From Lysinibacillus alkalisoli (GTDB lineage: Bacteria > Bacillota > Bacilli > Bacillales_A > Planococcaceae), in assembly GCF_014643595.1 (NCBI RefSeq), contig NZ_BMJT01000002.1:1-64000 (forward strand): DNA of 64,000 nucleotides. Direction: 5' to 3'. Positions 39,816 through 48,768 of this stretch are shown piece by piece (within the stretch, counting starts at the first letter, position 1; each line of letters opens with the position of its first letter). The translations under genes were made by a program, and so were the position numbers. Below the pieces are notes generated by a model that worked only from the letters and a program-made list of their open reading frames with translations, did no database searches and was not told the origin of the DNA.

Positions 39816-40508
39816 TTATATTACATCTTCAAGCACTATTTTTTCCAGTGTTAACGGTTCAATGTATTCGTCGCCTTTATAGGCACGCATATTACCACCA
39901 GAGATTTCATCAATTAAAATAATATCATTTGTTTTAGCGTCGCGACCAAACTCTAGCTTAATATCGTATAGCGTTAAGCCTTTTTTAGCTAATTCTGTTT
40001 GGACGAACTTAGCAATGGCTACAGTACGTTCTTCTAAAATATCATATTCTTGAGGTGTTAAAATATTTAACATAGCCAAACCATCTTTCGAAATAGGTGG
40101 GTCTTTACGTTCATCATCTTTTAATGTTACTTCTACAAATGCATCAAGGTCTTGCCCTTCTTCAGCATAGGCACCGTAACGACGTAAAAAGCTACCAACT
40201 GCTTTGAAACGACAGATTACTTCTAAACCTTTACCAAAAACAGTAGCAGGTCGCACCGTCATAGTAGCATCCTCTATATTAGCTGCTACAAAGTGAGTAG
40301 GCACACCACTTTCGTTTAATTTGTTATAAAAATAGCTCGTCATACGCAAACAAGCAAGTCCCGCGCCTTCAATCGTCAATCCTACTGTGTTGGCACCGGG
40401 GTCAAATACACCATCTTCACCTGTTACATCATCTTTAAATTGTAATGAGTAAAAGCCATTTTCTAAGTCATATACGTCTTTTGTTTTACCTTTGTATAGT
40501 AATTTCAC
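39816..40508 (-). CDS. purC: SAICAR synthetase PurC, outside a pur operon
   Basis: 230 residues. Typical motifs are LLYKGKTKDVYDLENG at the start, CRFKAVGSFLRRYG, and DIKLEFGRDAKTNDIILIDE near the end. It joins aspartate to CAIR in purine synthesis. GTG start with GGAGGG six bases upstream. In Bacillus purC is inside purEKBCSQLFMNHD; here it is a single-gene unit with its own terminator and PurBox-like sites upstream. Confidence 0.94.
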   Translation of the reverse strand: MKLLYKGKTKDVYDLENGFYSLQFKDDVTGEDGVFDPGANTVGLTIEGAGLACLRMTSYFYNKLNESGVPTHFVAANIEDATMTVRPATVFGKGLEVICRFKAVGSFLRRYGAYAEEGQDLDAFVEVTLKDDERKDPPISKDGLAMLNILTPQEYDILEERTVAIAKFVQTELAKKGLTLYDIKLEFGRDAKTNDIILIDEISGGNMRAYKGDEYIEPLTLEKIVLEDVI

Positions 40509-40541
40509 AAAAAACCCTCCATTTCATCGAATACAATCATT

Positions 40542-40590
40542 TTAACACGAATAATTTAAGCTGAAAACTAGTAAAATGTTCGTAAAAGTG
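40542..40590 (-). promoter_or_regulatory. PurR-type operator pair upstream of purC
   Basis: ACGAATAATTT (plus strand) and ACGAACATTTT (minus strand) form an inverted pair about 17 bases apart, like the two PurBoxes (core CGAAC) of Bacillus PurR targets. A candidate promoter on the minus strand (TTTTCA, 17 bases, TAAAAT) lies within the same stretch. Confidence 0.55.
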
Positions 40591-40661
40591 ATTTTTTCGT
40601 CTTTTGTATGACTTCATGGTAAAATCGTTGAGATAACATTAATTAAAGTGAGGGGAAAAAG

Positions 40662-41258
40662 ATGCAAAAACCAAATGTCATCTTGATGGTTGGTGAGATT
40701 GGGGTAGGGAAAAGTTATATTGGTAAAAAAATCGCAGAGATGAAAAACTATACATATATTGATAAAGATACGGTTACAACACCATTGACTGAATACATTT
40801 TAGCCCATAATTCACCGACGCAAAATAGTCATGACCGAGAATCAGACTTTTATATACAAACGGTGCGTCCTTTGGAATATCAGGCTTTACTAAATATCGC
40901 GTACGATAATGTGAAGTTAGGTCACTCTGTAGTACTAACAGCAGGGTTTGAACAAGAGATATTACAGCAAGATTATCTACATACGCATCCACAAATGAAA
41001 GCTTTACGAGAGGTAGCTACTATTATTGTAGTACGTGTGACAGTAGATAGTACAACACTGTTAAACCGTTTAATTAAACGTAACGAACAACGAGATCGCT
41101 GGAAGTTAAATAATTGGGAAACGTATATGGCGCAAGTATCAGGGCTAACGGTGAGATGGCACCCGGATGATTATACGCAACTTGGCTTTGATAATAGCGA
41201 TATGTTACCTGTACTCTATGATTTGAAGTTGCAGGGGCTTGTGCAGTCTATTCGTTAA
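40662..41258 (+). CDS. P-loop NTPase, kinase-like
   Basis: 198 residues. Walker A GEIGVGKS at about residues 11-18 near the N-terminus, followed by YIDKDTVTTPL, a layout like adenylate/shikimate-type kinases and AAA_33 proteins, with a basic lid-like helix LLNRLIKRNEQRDRWKLNNW. The substrate is unknown. GAGGGG precedes the start. It is a single gene, ending two bases before the cobalamin riboswitch promoter. Confidence 0.75.
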   Translation: MQKPNVILMVGEIGVGKSYIGKKIAEMKNYTYIDKDTVTTPLTEYILAHNSPTQNSHDRESDFYIQTVRPLEYQALLNIAYDNVKLGHSVVLTAGFEQEILQQDYLHTHPQMKALREVATIIVVRVTVDSTTLLNRLIKRNEQRDRWKLNNWETYMAQVSGLTVRWHPDDYTQLGFDNSDMLPVLYDLKLQGLVQSIR

Positions 41259-41259
41259 T

Positions 41260-41288
41260 TTGACAGTATTGTGACATCACGATACAAT
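41260..41288 (+). promoter_or_regulatory. Sigma-A promoter of the cobalamin-riboswitch transcript
   Basis: A perfect TTGACA and TACAAT are spaced by 17 bases; transcription would start near 41295. Confidence 0.85.
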
Positions 41289-41322
41289 TTACTGTAGACG
41301 AATAACAATTTCATATTGCTAG

Positions 41323-41522
41323 GATAAGGTATAAATACATTGTATGGTATTTATTTAAAAGGGAATATGGTGAAAATCCATAGCTGTCCCGCAACTGTAA
41401 GAGGGAGTATTGTTTCTCATAAGGCCACTGTTCAATGAATGGGAAGGCGAGTTACATGCGATGAACTCAAGCCAGGAGACCTGCCTTATCTGTACCGTTA
41501 AACCTACGAGGATAGGAGGTGT
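41323..41522 (+). ncRNA. Cobalamin riboswitch
   Basis: P1 is formed by GATAAGG at 41323 and CCTTATC at 41484-41490. Conserved blocks are AAAAGGGAA, GGTGAAAATCC, CTGTCCCGCAACTGTAAG and the B12 box AAGCCAGGAGACCTGCC. Behind the aptamer CCTA/TAGG and ACCT/AGGT pairings at 41502-41520 can hide the AGGAGGTG ribosome binding site, which points to control of translation. A terminator lies only after the small ORF. Confidence 0.92.
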
Positions 41523-41527
41523 TTATA

Positions 41528-41626
41528 ATGACGAATCAATCTACATTCATCGATTCTGTTATTAGACGTAAACAAACAAGGTGGCTGTTAGGTCCGCCTA
41601 TTTGTTGTTGCTCTAATGATACGTGA
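41528..41626 (+). CDS. 32-residue peptide with triple cysteine, under cobalamin riboswitch
   Basis: Starts MTNQSTFIDSVIRRKQTRW and ends LLGPPICCCSNDT. A very strong ribosome binding site AGGAGGTG lies six bases before the ATG, at the end of the riboswitch. Codons 26-28 are TGT TGT TGC, four codons before the last sense codon, and a strong terminator starts seven bases after the stop. No membrane helix or signal peptide. It could be a leader peptide of an attenuator or a metal/cobalamin-linked mini-protein; not recognised. Confidence 0.65.
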   Translation: MTNQSTFIDSVIRRKQTRWLLGPPICCCSNDT

Positions 41627-41632
41627 CACTTC

Positions 41633-41668
41633 AAACATCTTCATGCCAAAGAAGATGTTTTTTTATTT
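41633..41668 (+). terminator. Terminator behind the cysteine-rich mini-ORF
   Basis: A perfect 10-base stem AAACATCTTC/GAAGATGTTT is followed by TTTTATTTT. Confidence 0.88.
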
Positions 41669-41689
41669 TCACATAAGGAGATGAGATGA

Positions 41690-42445
41690 ATGGCAATTAA
41701 TGAGGACGTATTTATTCAAAAACGCAGTACGCTACCAAAGGCTCCTGCGATGACTATTGAGAAAATGCCCCATGAAGAACGCAGCAAGGGGAAAAAAACA
41801 CGACAAAGTGTGGAACAATTAGTGGATATGATGCTTGAGACAGAATTAATCACAAACGAGCGTTTATTCCATCAAGTTCTACATAACAAACATGTCGTTT
41901 GGTTATATGATGGCGAACGAGAAGGTTATTTATTGGCGCATGAAAAAGATGCTGTATTGTTACAAACGAGAAAAAATGGTTTTACGATGTATATGCCAAC
42001 GAACCCTATTATTTACCGAGTGAATGGTGAAAACTATCATTTATTAACGCGTATTGATTCTGTACGTGCTAAAGCAAACCTAGAGCGCTTATCGAGAGTA
42101 CCCACACCTATTTTGAGTGCAGCACGTGTCAATGATTGCATTGTAGCCATGGTCGTTCGTTTTTATGAGACTTATATTATAGATTTACAAACACAAATGC
42201 TAGAAAAAACAGAAAATTATTATAAACAGTTGTATAGTCAGCGTTTTGCCCAACAAGAGTTAGCCAATTTGCTAGCTTTTATTGAAACAATTAATGAGCA
42301 CCATATGAATTGGCATCCTAGAGGTAATGGTCATGAGCAATTAGTCACTTACGTTATGGGATTAACCCTGTTAAATCATAAAGTAGGGCATAGGATAGCA
42401 GGTATAGAAAATACCAATTTTGAACTTGCAGCAGCATATGCATAA
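41690..42445 (+). CDS. Hypothetical protein downstream of the cobalamin riboswitch unit
   Basis: 251 residues, soluble, mixed helix and strand. The first 40 residues are polar and likely flexible; a central part has WLYDGEREGYLLAHEKDAVL and the C-terminal half is helical. No known motif and no cobalamin- or metal-binding signature. AAGGAG lies ten bases before the ATG. Only the terminator at 41633 separates it from the riboswitch transcript, so readthrough could link it to cobalamin control. No separate promoter was seen. Confidence 0.65.
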   Translation: MAINEDVFIQKRSTLPKAPAMTIEKMPHEERSKGKKTRQSVEQLVDMMLETELITNERLFHQVLHNKHVVWLYDGEREGYLLAHEKDAVLLQTRKNGFTMYMPTNPIIYRVNGENYHLLTRIDSVRAKANLERLSRVPTPILSAARVNDCIVAMVVRFYETYIIDLQTQMLEKTENYYKQLYSQRFAQQELANLLAFIETINEHHMNWHPRGNGHEQLVTYVMGLTLLNHKVGHRIAGIENTNFELAAAYA

Positions 42446-42451
42446 CGTAAG

Positions 42452-42490
42452 AAAAGCCCTTCTTGATATTTTTCAAGAGGGGCTTTTATC
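42452..42490. terminator. Bidirectional terminator
   Basis: AAAAGCCCTTCTTGA pairs with TCAAGAGGGGCTTTT. It separates convergent genes. Confidence 0.8.
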
Positions 42491-42493
42491 ATT

Positions 42494-43669
42494 TTAAAAT
42501 TGTTTTTTAATAAATAACACTTTCAAGTAGTTAAATTCAGGGAAACGCTGATCTACATAAAAATCTTCAGGTAATTGATGGGTCTCTAATATGCGATACT
42601 TTCGTTGTCCAAAAGCTTGAGATACCATTTGTTTAAAACGTTTCATCGTAATGCCTGCATTATTAGTTGAGGCTACAATAACACCATTTTTAGCGGTAAT
42701 GGCAATCGCATCTTCTAATAATTTAGGGTAGTCCTTACTCGAAGAAAAAGTCGTTTTTTTAGTACGTGCAAAGCTAGGGGGATCTAACACAACTAAATCG
42801 AAAGTTAAGCCATGTTTTTGTGCATATTTAAAATAATTAAAGACATCCATTACTTTAATAGCTTGAGGTGCCGTAATCGCATTGACTTCGAATTGCTCTG
42901 TCGTTTTAGGAAGGCTACGTTTTGCTACATCTACACTTGTTGTTTGTTTAGCGCCACCTAATGCCGCAGCCACAGAGAAAGCACCTGTATAGGAAAACGT
43001 ATTTAACATATTTGTATTTTTAGCATAACGGTCACGAATGGCTTGTCGCACATGACGCTGGTCTAAAAAGATACCTGTCATAGCCCCGTCATTTAAATCT
43101 ACTGCAAAATGCATATTATTTTCCTTCACAACAAGTGGAAAGTTAGCAGGTTCGCCAAAGACGAAATCATCTTGGTCAATATATTGACCGTGATCGTCAA
43201 AACGTTTCTTCTCATATAATGCTTTAATTGTCACGACTTGTTGTAATGCTTCATAAATCATAGTGCGCCAACGATAAATACCAGCACTATACCAATTGAC
43301 AACATAATAGCCATCAAAATATTCAATGGTTAGGCCACCTAAACCATCACCTTCTCCATTGAAAACACGGAAGGCGGTTGTAGTTGTTGAGTTAAAGAGG
43401 TGCTGACGGCGAGCGAAGGCACGCTGCAATAATTGTTTAAAAAAGGCTACGTCAATGGTTTGCTGTTGGTCAGTAGTTACTACCCAACCAATCCCTTTAT
43501 TTTGTTTACCATAATAGGCCGTTGCGAGATAGTGTTTTTGTGCGTCCACCAAATAAAAGAGTTGCCCCTCTTCTGTTGGCAACGGGCCACTAACAGCTTC
43601 ACGTAAGATGAGCGGAAAGCCTTGTTTTATTGTTGTAACATATTTTGGTGATAGAGTCATTGTATGCAT
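42494..43669 (-). CDS. Class I SAM-dependent rRNA methyltransferase, RlmI-like
   Basis: About 391 residues. An N-terminal PUA-like domain, a central RlmI-type domain (FNGEGDGLGGLTIEYFDGYY) and a Rossmann methyltransferase with MLNTFSYTGAFSVAAA (SAM motif), VDVAKRSL and the catalytic LVVLDPPSFAR. RlmI methylates 23S rRNA cytosine; the position here is unproven. ATG 43669 is chosen since AAAAAGGA lies about nine bases upstream and the longer frame overlaps the divergent dihydrofolate reductase gene. Confidence 0.87.
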   Translation of the reverse strand: MHTMTLSPKYVTTIKQGFPLILREAVSGPLPTEEGQLFYLVDAQKHYLATAYYGKQNKGIGWVVTTDQQQTIDVAFFKQLLQRAFARRQHLFNSTTTTAFRVFNGEGDGLGGLTIEYFDGYYVVNWYSAGIYRWRTMIYEALQQVVTIKALYEKKRFDDHGQYIDQDDFVFGEPANFPLVVKENNMHFAVDLNDGAMTGIFLDQRHVRQAIRDRYAKNTNMLNTFSYTGAFSVAAALGGAKQTTSVDVAKRSLPKTTEQFEVNAITAPQAIKVMDVFNYFKYAQKHGLTFDLVVLDPPSFARTKKTTFSSSKDYPKLLEDAIAITAKNGVIVASTNNAGITMKRFKQMVSQAFGQRKYRILETHQLPEDFYVDQRFPEFNYLKVLFIKKQF

Positions 43670-43728
43670 GCTTGTCATTCCTTTTTGTAGTATGCTTACA
43701 TTGTACAACAAAAGAAGGAGTGAAGCAG

Positions 43729-44199
43729 ATGATTTCATTAATTGTAGCGCATGATAATAATCGAGTAATAGGCCATCAAAACAAAATGCCATGGCATTTA
43801 CCAGGAGATTTACAATACTTTAAAAAACAAACATTAGGTAAGCCTGTAATAATGGGACGTAAGACATTCGAATCAATCGGTAAGCCATTACCAGAGCGTC
43901 GTAATATTGTAATTACGCGTGATAAATTTTATGATGCAGAGGGTGTGGCATTAGCATCAAGTTTAGAAGAAGCATTAAAATTAGCGGGGAATGTTGATGA
44001 GATTATGGTGATTGGTGGAGAACAGATTTTCACACAAGCCTTGCCATTAGCTGAGCGTATTTATGTGACCAAAATTAATCACGAGTTTGAAGGTGACACA
44101 CACTTCCCAACGTATAAAGATTTTCATAAAGTGAGTGAGCAAGCACCTATCACAGCAGACGAAGGTTTTACATTTACATATGCTGTGTATGAAAAATAA
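43729..44199 (+). CDS. dfrA: Dihydrofolate reductase
   Basis: 156 residues. Starts MISLIVAHDNNRVIGHQNKM, with the substrate-binding W in MPWHLPGDLQYFK, NADPH-binding VIMGRKTFESIG and VIGGEQIFTQAL. It regenerates tetrahydrofolate. AGAAGGAG precedes the start. In Bacillus thyA lies just before it; thyA is absent here, so thymidylate synthase must be elsewhere or of another type. Confidence 0.95.
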   Translation: MISLIVAHDNNRVIGHQNKMPWHLPGDLQYFKKQTLGKPVIMGRKTFESIGKPLPERRNIVITRDKFYDAEGVALASSLEEALKLAGNVDEIMVIGGEQIFTQALPLAERIYVTKINHEFEGDTHFPTYKDFHKVSEQAPITADEGFTFTYAVYEK

Positions 44200-44217
44200 T
44201 AGCCTTTCGGTAATAAT

Positions 44218-44256
44218 AAATACCAGCTCTTAAACTAGGAGAGCTGGTATTTTATT
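44218..44256. terminator. Bidirectional terminator
   Basis: AATACCAGCTCT pairs with AGAGCTGGTATT and is followed by TTATT; it lies between convergent dfrA and trhA. Confidence 0.85.
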
Positions 44257-44263
44257 AATGCTA

Positions 44264-44908
44264 TTATATTAAATAAACCCATACACAATAATACATCGTC
44301 ATACAACCAGCTAAGACAAAGATATGCCAAATGGCATGATTATAAGGTAAAGAGCGCCACCCATAAAAAATGGTGCCAAGTGTGAACCACAAACCTCCAG
44401 ATACTAAAATCATAAACCCTTCAAAACCGAGGAAAGCATAAACAGGTTTAGCAGCTACAATAATGAGCCAGCCCATACCAATATAAAAAAGCGTAGAGAT
44501 TTTTTCAAATTTCATAAAGAAGAAAAATTTAATAAATACACCCATAATAGCAAGTGCCCAAATAATGATGAGTAATACGGTACCTAATGTACCGCCAATG
44601 GCAATAAGTAAAAATGGGGTATAAGTACCCGCAATTAAAATATAAATCGCAGAGTGATCAAACTTAGCAAAGATATGTTTGTATTTGTATGGCATGCTGT
44701 GTAATAATGTCGACATTAAAAAGAGTAAGATGAGTGAAGCACCGAAAATGGAGAAGGTTACAACATGGATGGCTGTACCGTTACGCACTCCTGCAAGCAC
44801 CAGTAAGATTAGCGCAGGTATGCTGATGAGTAGTCCAATACCATGTGTAATTGAATTCCATAGTTCCTCTCGATTACCACCGTCTTGATAAGGATTGAAA
44901 GTCGTCAT
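44264..44908 (-). CDS. trhA: TrhA/hemolysin III family membrane protein
   Basis: 214 residues, seven membrane helices, PAQR/hemolysin III family. Motifs: EELWNSITHGIGLLIS, STLLHSMPYKYKHIFAKFDH (histidine and aspartate of the metal site), and NHAIWHIFVLAG near the C-terminus. In bacteria TrhA is tied to membrane lipid homeostasis. yplQ lies near dfrA in Bacillus too. AAGGAAGTG precedes the start. Confidence 0.9.
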   Translation of the reverse strand: MTTFNPYQDGGNREELWNSITHGIGLLISIPALILLVLAGVRNGTAIHVVTFSIFGASLILLFLMSTLLHSMPYKYKHIFAKFDHSAIYILIAGTYTPFLLIAIGGTLGTVLLIIIWALAIMGVFIKFFFFMKFEKISTLFYIGMGWLIIVAAKPVYAFLGFEGFMILVSGGLWFTLGTIFYGWRSLPYNHAIWHIFVLAGCMTMYYCVWVYLI

Positions 44909-45075
44909 AAATTCACTTCCTTTTTTGTAAAATACTTGTTTAAACGTTTTTCTAAAATACTACTAACATAAGCATACCACCTCCTTAATAAATAAAAAAG
45001 GTTACACTTATCATGTTTACGCTTAAACTTTCAGTCGGTATAATGAGAGAGTAAAGAAGTAAAGGATGTGTCGAA

Positions 45076-45918
45076 ATGGGCCAAATTCATATAGTGACAG
45101 ACTCTACAAGTGATTTAACAAAAGAAGAGTTAACTAAACATCAAATTCATGTAGTACCACTTGCTATTCAAATTGACAATGAAACATACACAGATGGTGT
45201 AGATATTATGCCAGAAGAATTTTTACACAAGATGGCAAACGCCAAAGCATTACCAAAAAGCTCGCAACCCGCTCCAGGTGTCTTTAAACAATTATATGAC
45301 GATTTAGGGAAAAATGGAGATCAAATTATTTCTATTCATATGACAGGTAGTATGAGTGGTACCGTTGATTCGGCAAGACAAGCAGCAGAGATGTCTGACT
45401 CAGACGTTACTGTAATCGACTCACGTTTTATTGCAATGGGGTTAGGTGTACAAGTGCGTGAAGCGGTGAGATTGCGCGATGCAGGTGCAACTGTAGAAGA
45501 AATTGTAAAACGCTTAGATGAAGTGCGTGCCAATACACATCTATACGTTATTGTAGATACGTTAGACAATCTTGTTAAAGGTGGTCGCATCGGTAAAGGC
45601 AAGGCATTTATTGGTTCGTTATTAAATATTAAAGTAATTGCTAACCTAGAAGGCGGCGGTTATAATCCAGTAGGGAAAGTGCGTAGCCATAAACAAGTAG
45701 TAAACCATCTGTTTAAACAATATGAGCAAGATACAGCAGGTAAAACAGTCAAGATGGTATCCATATCTCATGCAGATGGTATGAAAAACTTAGGGCAACC
45801 ACTGTCTGATAAAATTAATGCTACAGGTTTTACTAATATCGAAGTACAATTTACCTCACCTGTGATTTCCACGCATACAGGGCCAGGTGCTATTGGGTTT
45901 ATTTACTTTTCAGAATAA
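45076..45918 (+). CDS. DegV-family fatty-acid-binding protein
   Basis: 280 residues. IVTDSTSDLTKEELTKH at the start, SSQPAPGVFKQLYDDL, and the lipid-binding-site segment SIHMTGSMSGTVDSARQA. DegV/FakB-type proteins hold a fatty acid for phosphorylation by FakA. A FakA gene is not next to it. AAAGGATGTG precedes the start; a terminator follows. Confidence 0.9.
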   Translation: MGQIHIVTDSTSDLTKEELTKHQIHVVPLAIQIDNETYTDGVDIMPEEFLHKMANAKALPKSSQPAPGVFKQLYDDLGKNGDQIISIHMTGSMSGTVDSARQAAEMSDSDVTVIDSRFIAMGLGVQVREAVRLRDAGATVEEIVKRLDEVRANTHLYVIVDTLDNLVKGGRIGKGKAFIGSLLNIKVIANLEGGGYNPVGKVRSHKQVVNHLFKQYEQDTAGKTVKMVSISHADGMKNLGQPLSDKINATGFTNIEVQFTSPVISTHTGPGAIGFIYFSE

Positions 45919-45919
45919 T

Positions 45920-45967
45920 AAAAAGCTATAATTGTGAGCGTAATGCTTGTGATTATAGCTTTTTTCT
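45920..45967 (+). terminator. Terminator of the degV-family gene
   Basis: AAAAGCTATAATTGTGA pairs imperfectly with TTGTGATTATAGCTTTT and is followed by T residues. Confidence 0.8.
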
Positions 45968-46093
45968 ATTACTTTGGAGGAAGAAAATAAAGGAAATACC
46001 ATGAAAAAAAGCAGTAATGACAATGTGTTTTTAGTGCGTTCAGAAAATATAATGTGTATAGTAAATGTATGAAAGTTTGAAAGGAAGTTACAC

Positions 46094-46660
46094 ATGAACA
46101 AATGGAAAATAGCATTTTTCACATTACTTATTTTAGTGCTAGGTAGCATGGGTGTTATGGCAATGTTAGTCTTAACATCTGAACGAGCAACACCCCAAGA
46201 AAGAGCGCCATTAGAAGGTGTAGATATGACGCTTTCTTCGACAACAAAAGAAGTGGAAGCTGCTGCACAAACTTTTATTGATCATGCTTTAAAAGAACAA
46301 GTGCCTATGCAGATTAAAGTAGATAAAGACGTGCAACTTAGCACAGCGATTGAAACATGGTTTGGCAATATCCCTGTAGATATGACATTTATTCCTTCCA
46401 TTGTGAGCAATCAAATTGTCTTAAAACAAGAGACACTACAAGCAGGTGACTTATCTGTATCACCACGTATGGCACTAGCCGTAGTGGACCAATTTTTAGA
46501 GACACCGCAGTGGTTGGGGATTTATCCATTAGATGGGCAAATTATTATTGATTTAGCGCAAGCACCTATTGATAATAAGTTTAATATTCAACCAAGGGAT
46601 ATTACGTTAACAGAAGAAGATGTGAAAATTGATATTACAATTCCAAAGGGGGCATATTAA
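46094..46660 (+). CDS. ypmS: YpmS-family membrane-anchored protein
   Basis: 188 residues. One N-terminal membrane helix (residues 7-27) then an extracellular DUF2140 beta-rich domain ([33 protein letters not shown] strands). It precedes msrA and msrB as in Bacillus (ypmS-ypmT-msrB-msrA). AAAGGAAG precedes the ATG; the stop and msrA start overlap. Confidence 0.88.
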   Translation: MNKWKIAFFTLLILVLGSMGVMAMLVLTSERATPQERAPLEGVDMTLSSTTKEVEAAAQTFIDHALKEQVPMQIKVDKDVQLSTAIETWFGNIPVDMTFIPSIVSNQIVLKQETLQAGDLSVSPRMALAVVDQFLETPQWLGIYPLDGQIIIDLAQAPIDNKFNIQPRDITLTEEDVKIDITIPKGAY

Positions 46661-47181
46661 TGGCAATAGCCACATTTGCAGGCGGTTGTTTTTGGTGCAT
46701 GGTAGAGCCTTTTGAAACAAGGGAAGGCATTATTCAAGTGATATCAGGTTATACAGGGGGGCATGTAGCGCACCCAACATATGAACAAGTGTGCACAAAT
46801 ACTACAGGCCATCTTGAAGCAGTACAAATTGAATTTGATGAAGCTATTATCTCGTATGATGCATTAGTGTCCTTATACTGGCAGACACTAGACCCAACAG
46901 ATGCGGGTGGGCAATTTTATGATAGAGGCGAGTCGTATCAACCCGCTATTTTTTATCATGATGAAGTACAACGTGAGGTTGCTGAGGCTTCTAAAGCACA
47001 TTTACAAGCAAGTGGTATCTTTAAACGACCAATTGTGGTACCAATTTTACCAGCTAAACCTTTTTATGCAGCAGAAGAATATCATCAAAGCTACTATAAA
47101 AAAAATCCTGCACATTATGAGCGTTATGCAACGGGTTCAGGTCGTAAAGGGTTTATTCAAGCACATTGGGAGGGAAAGTAA
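46660..47181 (+). CDS. msrA: Peptide methionine-(S)-S-oxide reductase MsrA
   Basis: 173 residues. The catalytic cysteine is in [17 protein letters not shown] and YEQVC are typical. A second cysteine in the GCFWC segment is present; C-terminal resolving cysteines are not. It reduces the S-form of methionine sulfoxide. Translationally coupled to ypmS upstream and msrB downstream. Confidence 0.95.
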   Translation: MAIATFAGGCFWCMVEPFETREGIIQVISGYTGGHVAHPTYEQVCTNTTGHLEAVQIEFDEAIISYDALVSLYWQTLDPTDAGGQFYDRGESYQPAIFYHDEVQREVAEASKAHLQASGIFKRPIVVPILPAKPFYAAEEYHQSYYKKNPAHYERYATGSGRKGFIQAHWEGK

Positions 47182-47603
47182 TGAAGAAGGATTTATCACA
47201 TTTAACAGAAATGCAGCGATATGTTACACAGGAAAACGGGACAGAGCCACCATTTCGCAATGAATATGATGCACATTTTGAACAGGGTATTTATGTAGAT
47301 ATTATATCAGGTAAGCCTTTATTTAGCTCATTGGATAAATATGATGCGGGTTGTGGCTGGCCAGCCTTTACAAAACCGATTGAACAACAAGAGGTGACAG
47401 AGCATTTTGATGCTTCACATGGGATGCGACGTGTAGAGGTGCGTAGCAAAGAAGCAGATGCACATTTAGGGCATGTCTTTGAGGATGGTCCTTTACAAAC
47501 AGGGGGCTTACGATATTGCATTAATTCAGCTGCTTTACGTTTTATCCCTGTTGAAAAACTCGAAGATGAAGGTTACGGTGAGTGGAAGAAGTTGTTTAAG
47601 TAG
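47181..47603 (+). CDS. msrB: Peptide methionine-(R)-S-oxide reductase MsrB
   Basis: 140 residues. [19 protein letters not shown] and the catalytic cysteine in [11 protein letters not shown]. It lacks the CxxC zinc pairs of some MsrB proteins, like the Bacillus subtilis enzyme. The ATG overlaps the msrA stop (TAATG), giving separate but coupled msrA-msrB rather than a fusion. Confidence 0.95.
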   Translation: MKKDLSHLTEMQRYVTQENGTEPPFRNEYDAHFEQGIYVDIISGKPLFSSLDKYDAGCGWPAFTKPIEQQEVTEHFDASHGMRRVEVRSKEADAHLGHVFEDGPLQTGGLRYCINSAALRFIPVEKLEDEGYGEWKKLFK

Positions 47604-47611
47604 GTGATGAT

Positions 47612-47815
47612 ATGGAGAGAACGTTTTATCATTTTGTGTTAACGTTTAGAGGAGGAGCAGATGATAAAGCACAGTTTGCAGAAGCTGTGTTTCATGATCA
47701 CTCCTTCCCTAAACAAAGCACAGATTTTGACGAGTTATCGGAATATATAGAGTTGCAACAACAACCCGAGATGACAGCAGATGTGTTTGATGTCATATGG
47801 GCATTATATCATTAA
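47612..47815 (+). CDS. yozE: YozE-family small protein
   Basis: 67 residues of the UPF0346/YozE_SAM-like family: FYHFVLTFRGG, FAEAVFHDHSFPKQSTDF and a helical end DVIWALYH. All-helical cytoplasmic protein without known function. It follows msrB after 8 bases with GGTGAT upstream, so it is in the same unit. Confidence 0.9.
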   Translation: MERTFYHFVLTFRGGADDKAQFAEAVFHDHSFPKQSTDFDELSEYIELQQQPEMTADVFDVIWALYH

Positions 47816-47896
47816 GAGGTTAGACGTCTTTCATTGCAAAGTATATGAAAAAAAAGTATGATAAATACTGACTTTAAAGAAAAGAGGGATGTACGA

Positions 47897-48601
47897 ATGA
47901 GTGTACATATTAATGCAAAAAAAGGTGATATCGCCGATACGATTTTATTACCAGGAGACCCACTACGTGCGAAATATATTGCTGAAACATTTTTAGAAGA
48001 TGTTGTGCAATACAACGATGTACGAAATATGTTTGGTTACACAGGTACGTATAAAGGTAAGCGCATTTCTGTGCAGGGCACAGGTATGGGTGTACCATCT
48101 TTTTCTATTTATGCGCATGAATTAATGGCAGAGTATGATGTACAAAAACTAATTCGTGTTGGTACATGTGGTGCGATTCAAAAAGACGTAAAAGTGCGTG
48201 ATGTTATTATTGCACAAGCGGCATCTACAGATTCAAAAATGAATGAAATTATTTTTAATGGCATTGATTATGCACCAACAGCTAATTTTGACCTCTTATT
48301 AAAAGCATATAACGCAAGTCAAGCAGCAGAACTAAGTGTGAAAGTTGGTAATATCTTCACAGCGGATATGTTTTATTCAGAAGAGAATCAAAATGAAAAA
48401 TTAGCACGTTATGGCGTTTTAGGTGTAGAGATGGAAACAGCGGCATTATACACATTAGCAGCAAAATTCAATCGCCAGGCGTTAGCCATTCTTACGGTAT
48501 CTGATCACATTTTAACAGGTGAAGTAACTTCAGCTGAAGAACGTCAAACAACGTTCAACGATATGATTGTTGTAGCGCTAGAAGCAGCGATTCAAGCGTA
48601 A
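47897..48601 (+). CDS. deoD: Purine nucleoside phosphorylase DeoD
   Basis: 234 residues, hexameric type. [61 protein letters not shown] and the catalytic D in LTVSDHIL. It splits purine (deoxy)nucleosides to base and (deoxy)ribose-1-phosphate. ATG 47897 is preferred ([17 protein letters not shown] upstream). Complements deoC at 3.5 kb. Confidence 0.95.
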   Translation: MSVHINAKKGDIADTILLPGDPLRAKYIAETFLEDVVQYNDVRNMFGYTGTYKGKRISVQGTGMGVPSFSIYAHELMAEYDVQKLIRVGTCGAIQKDVKVRDVIIAQAASTDSKMNEIIFNGIDYAPTANFDLLLKAYNASQAAELSVKVGNIFTADMFYSEENQNEKLARYGVLGVEMETAALYTLAAKFNRQALAILTVSDHILTGEVTSAEERQTTFNDMIVVALEAAIQA

Positions 48602-48632
48602 TCGTAGCAAGAGTCTTTGATAAATATAATGT

Positions 48633-48674
48633 AAAAAGTGTTTAACAAGCGTGACCTTGTTAGACACTTTTTTA
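48633..48674 (+). terminator. deoD terminator
   Basis: AAAAGTGTTTAACAAG pairs with CTTGTTAGACACTTTT, followed by TTT. Confidence 0.82.
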
Positions 48675-48768
48675 TATGCAAATTTTAAAATGGATTAATG
48701 AAATTAAGATTCCTAAAATAAGTTATATTATTCATCGATTTGTCTGGGAATTGAGAGAGGATTATAAA

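Noticed and set aside
46660..47603. msrA-msrB as a broken fusion
   Set aside because: The TAATG overlap with two complete domains is the normal separate-gene arrangement in Bacillales.
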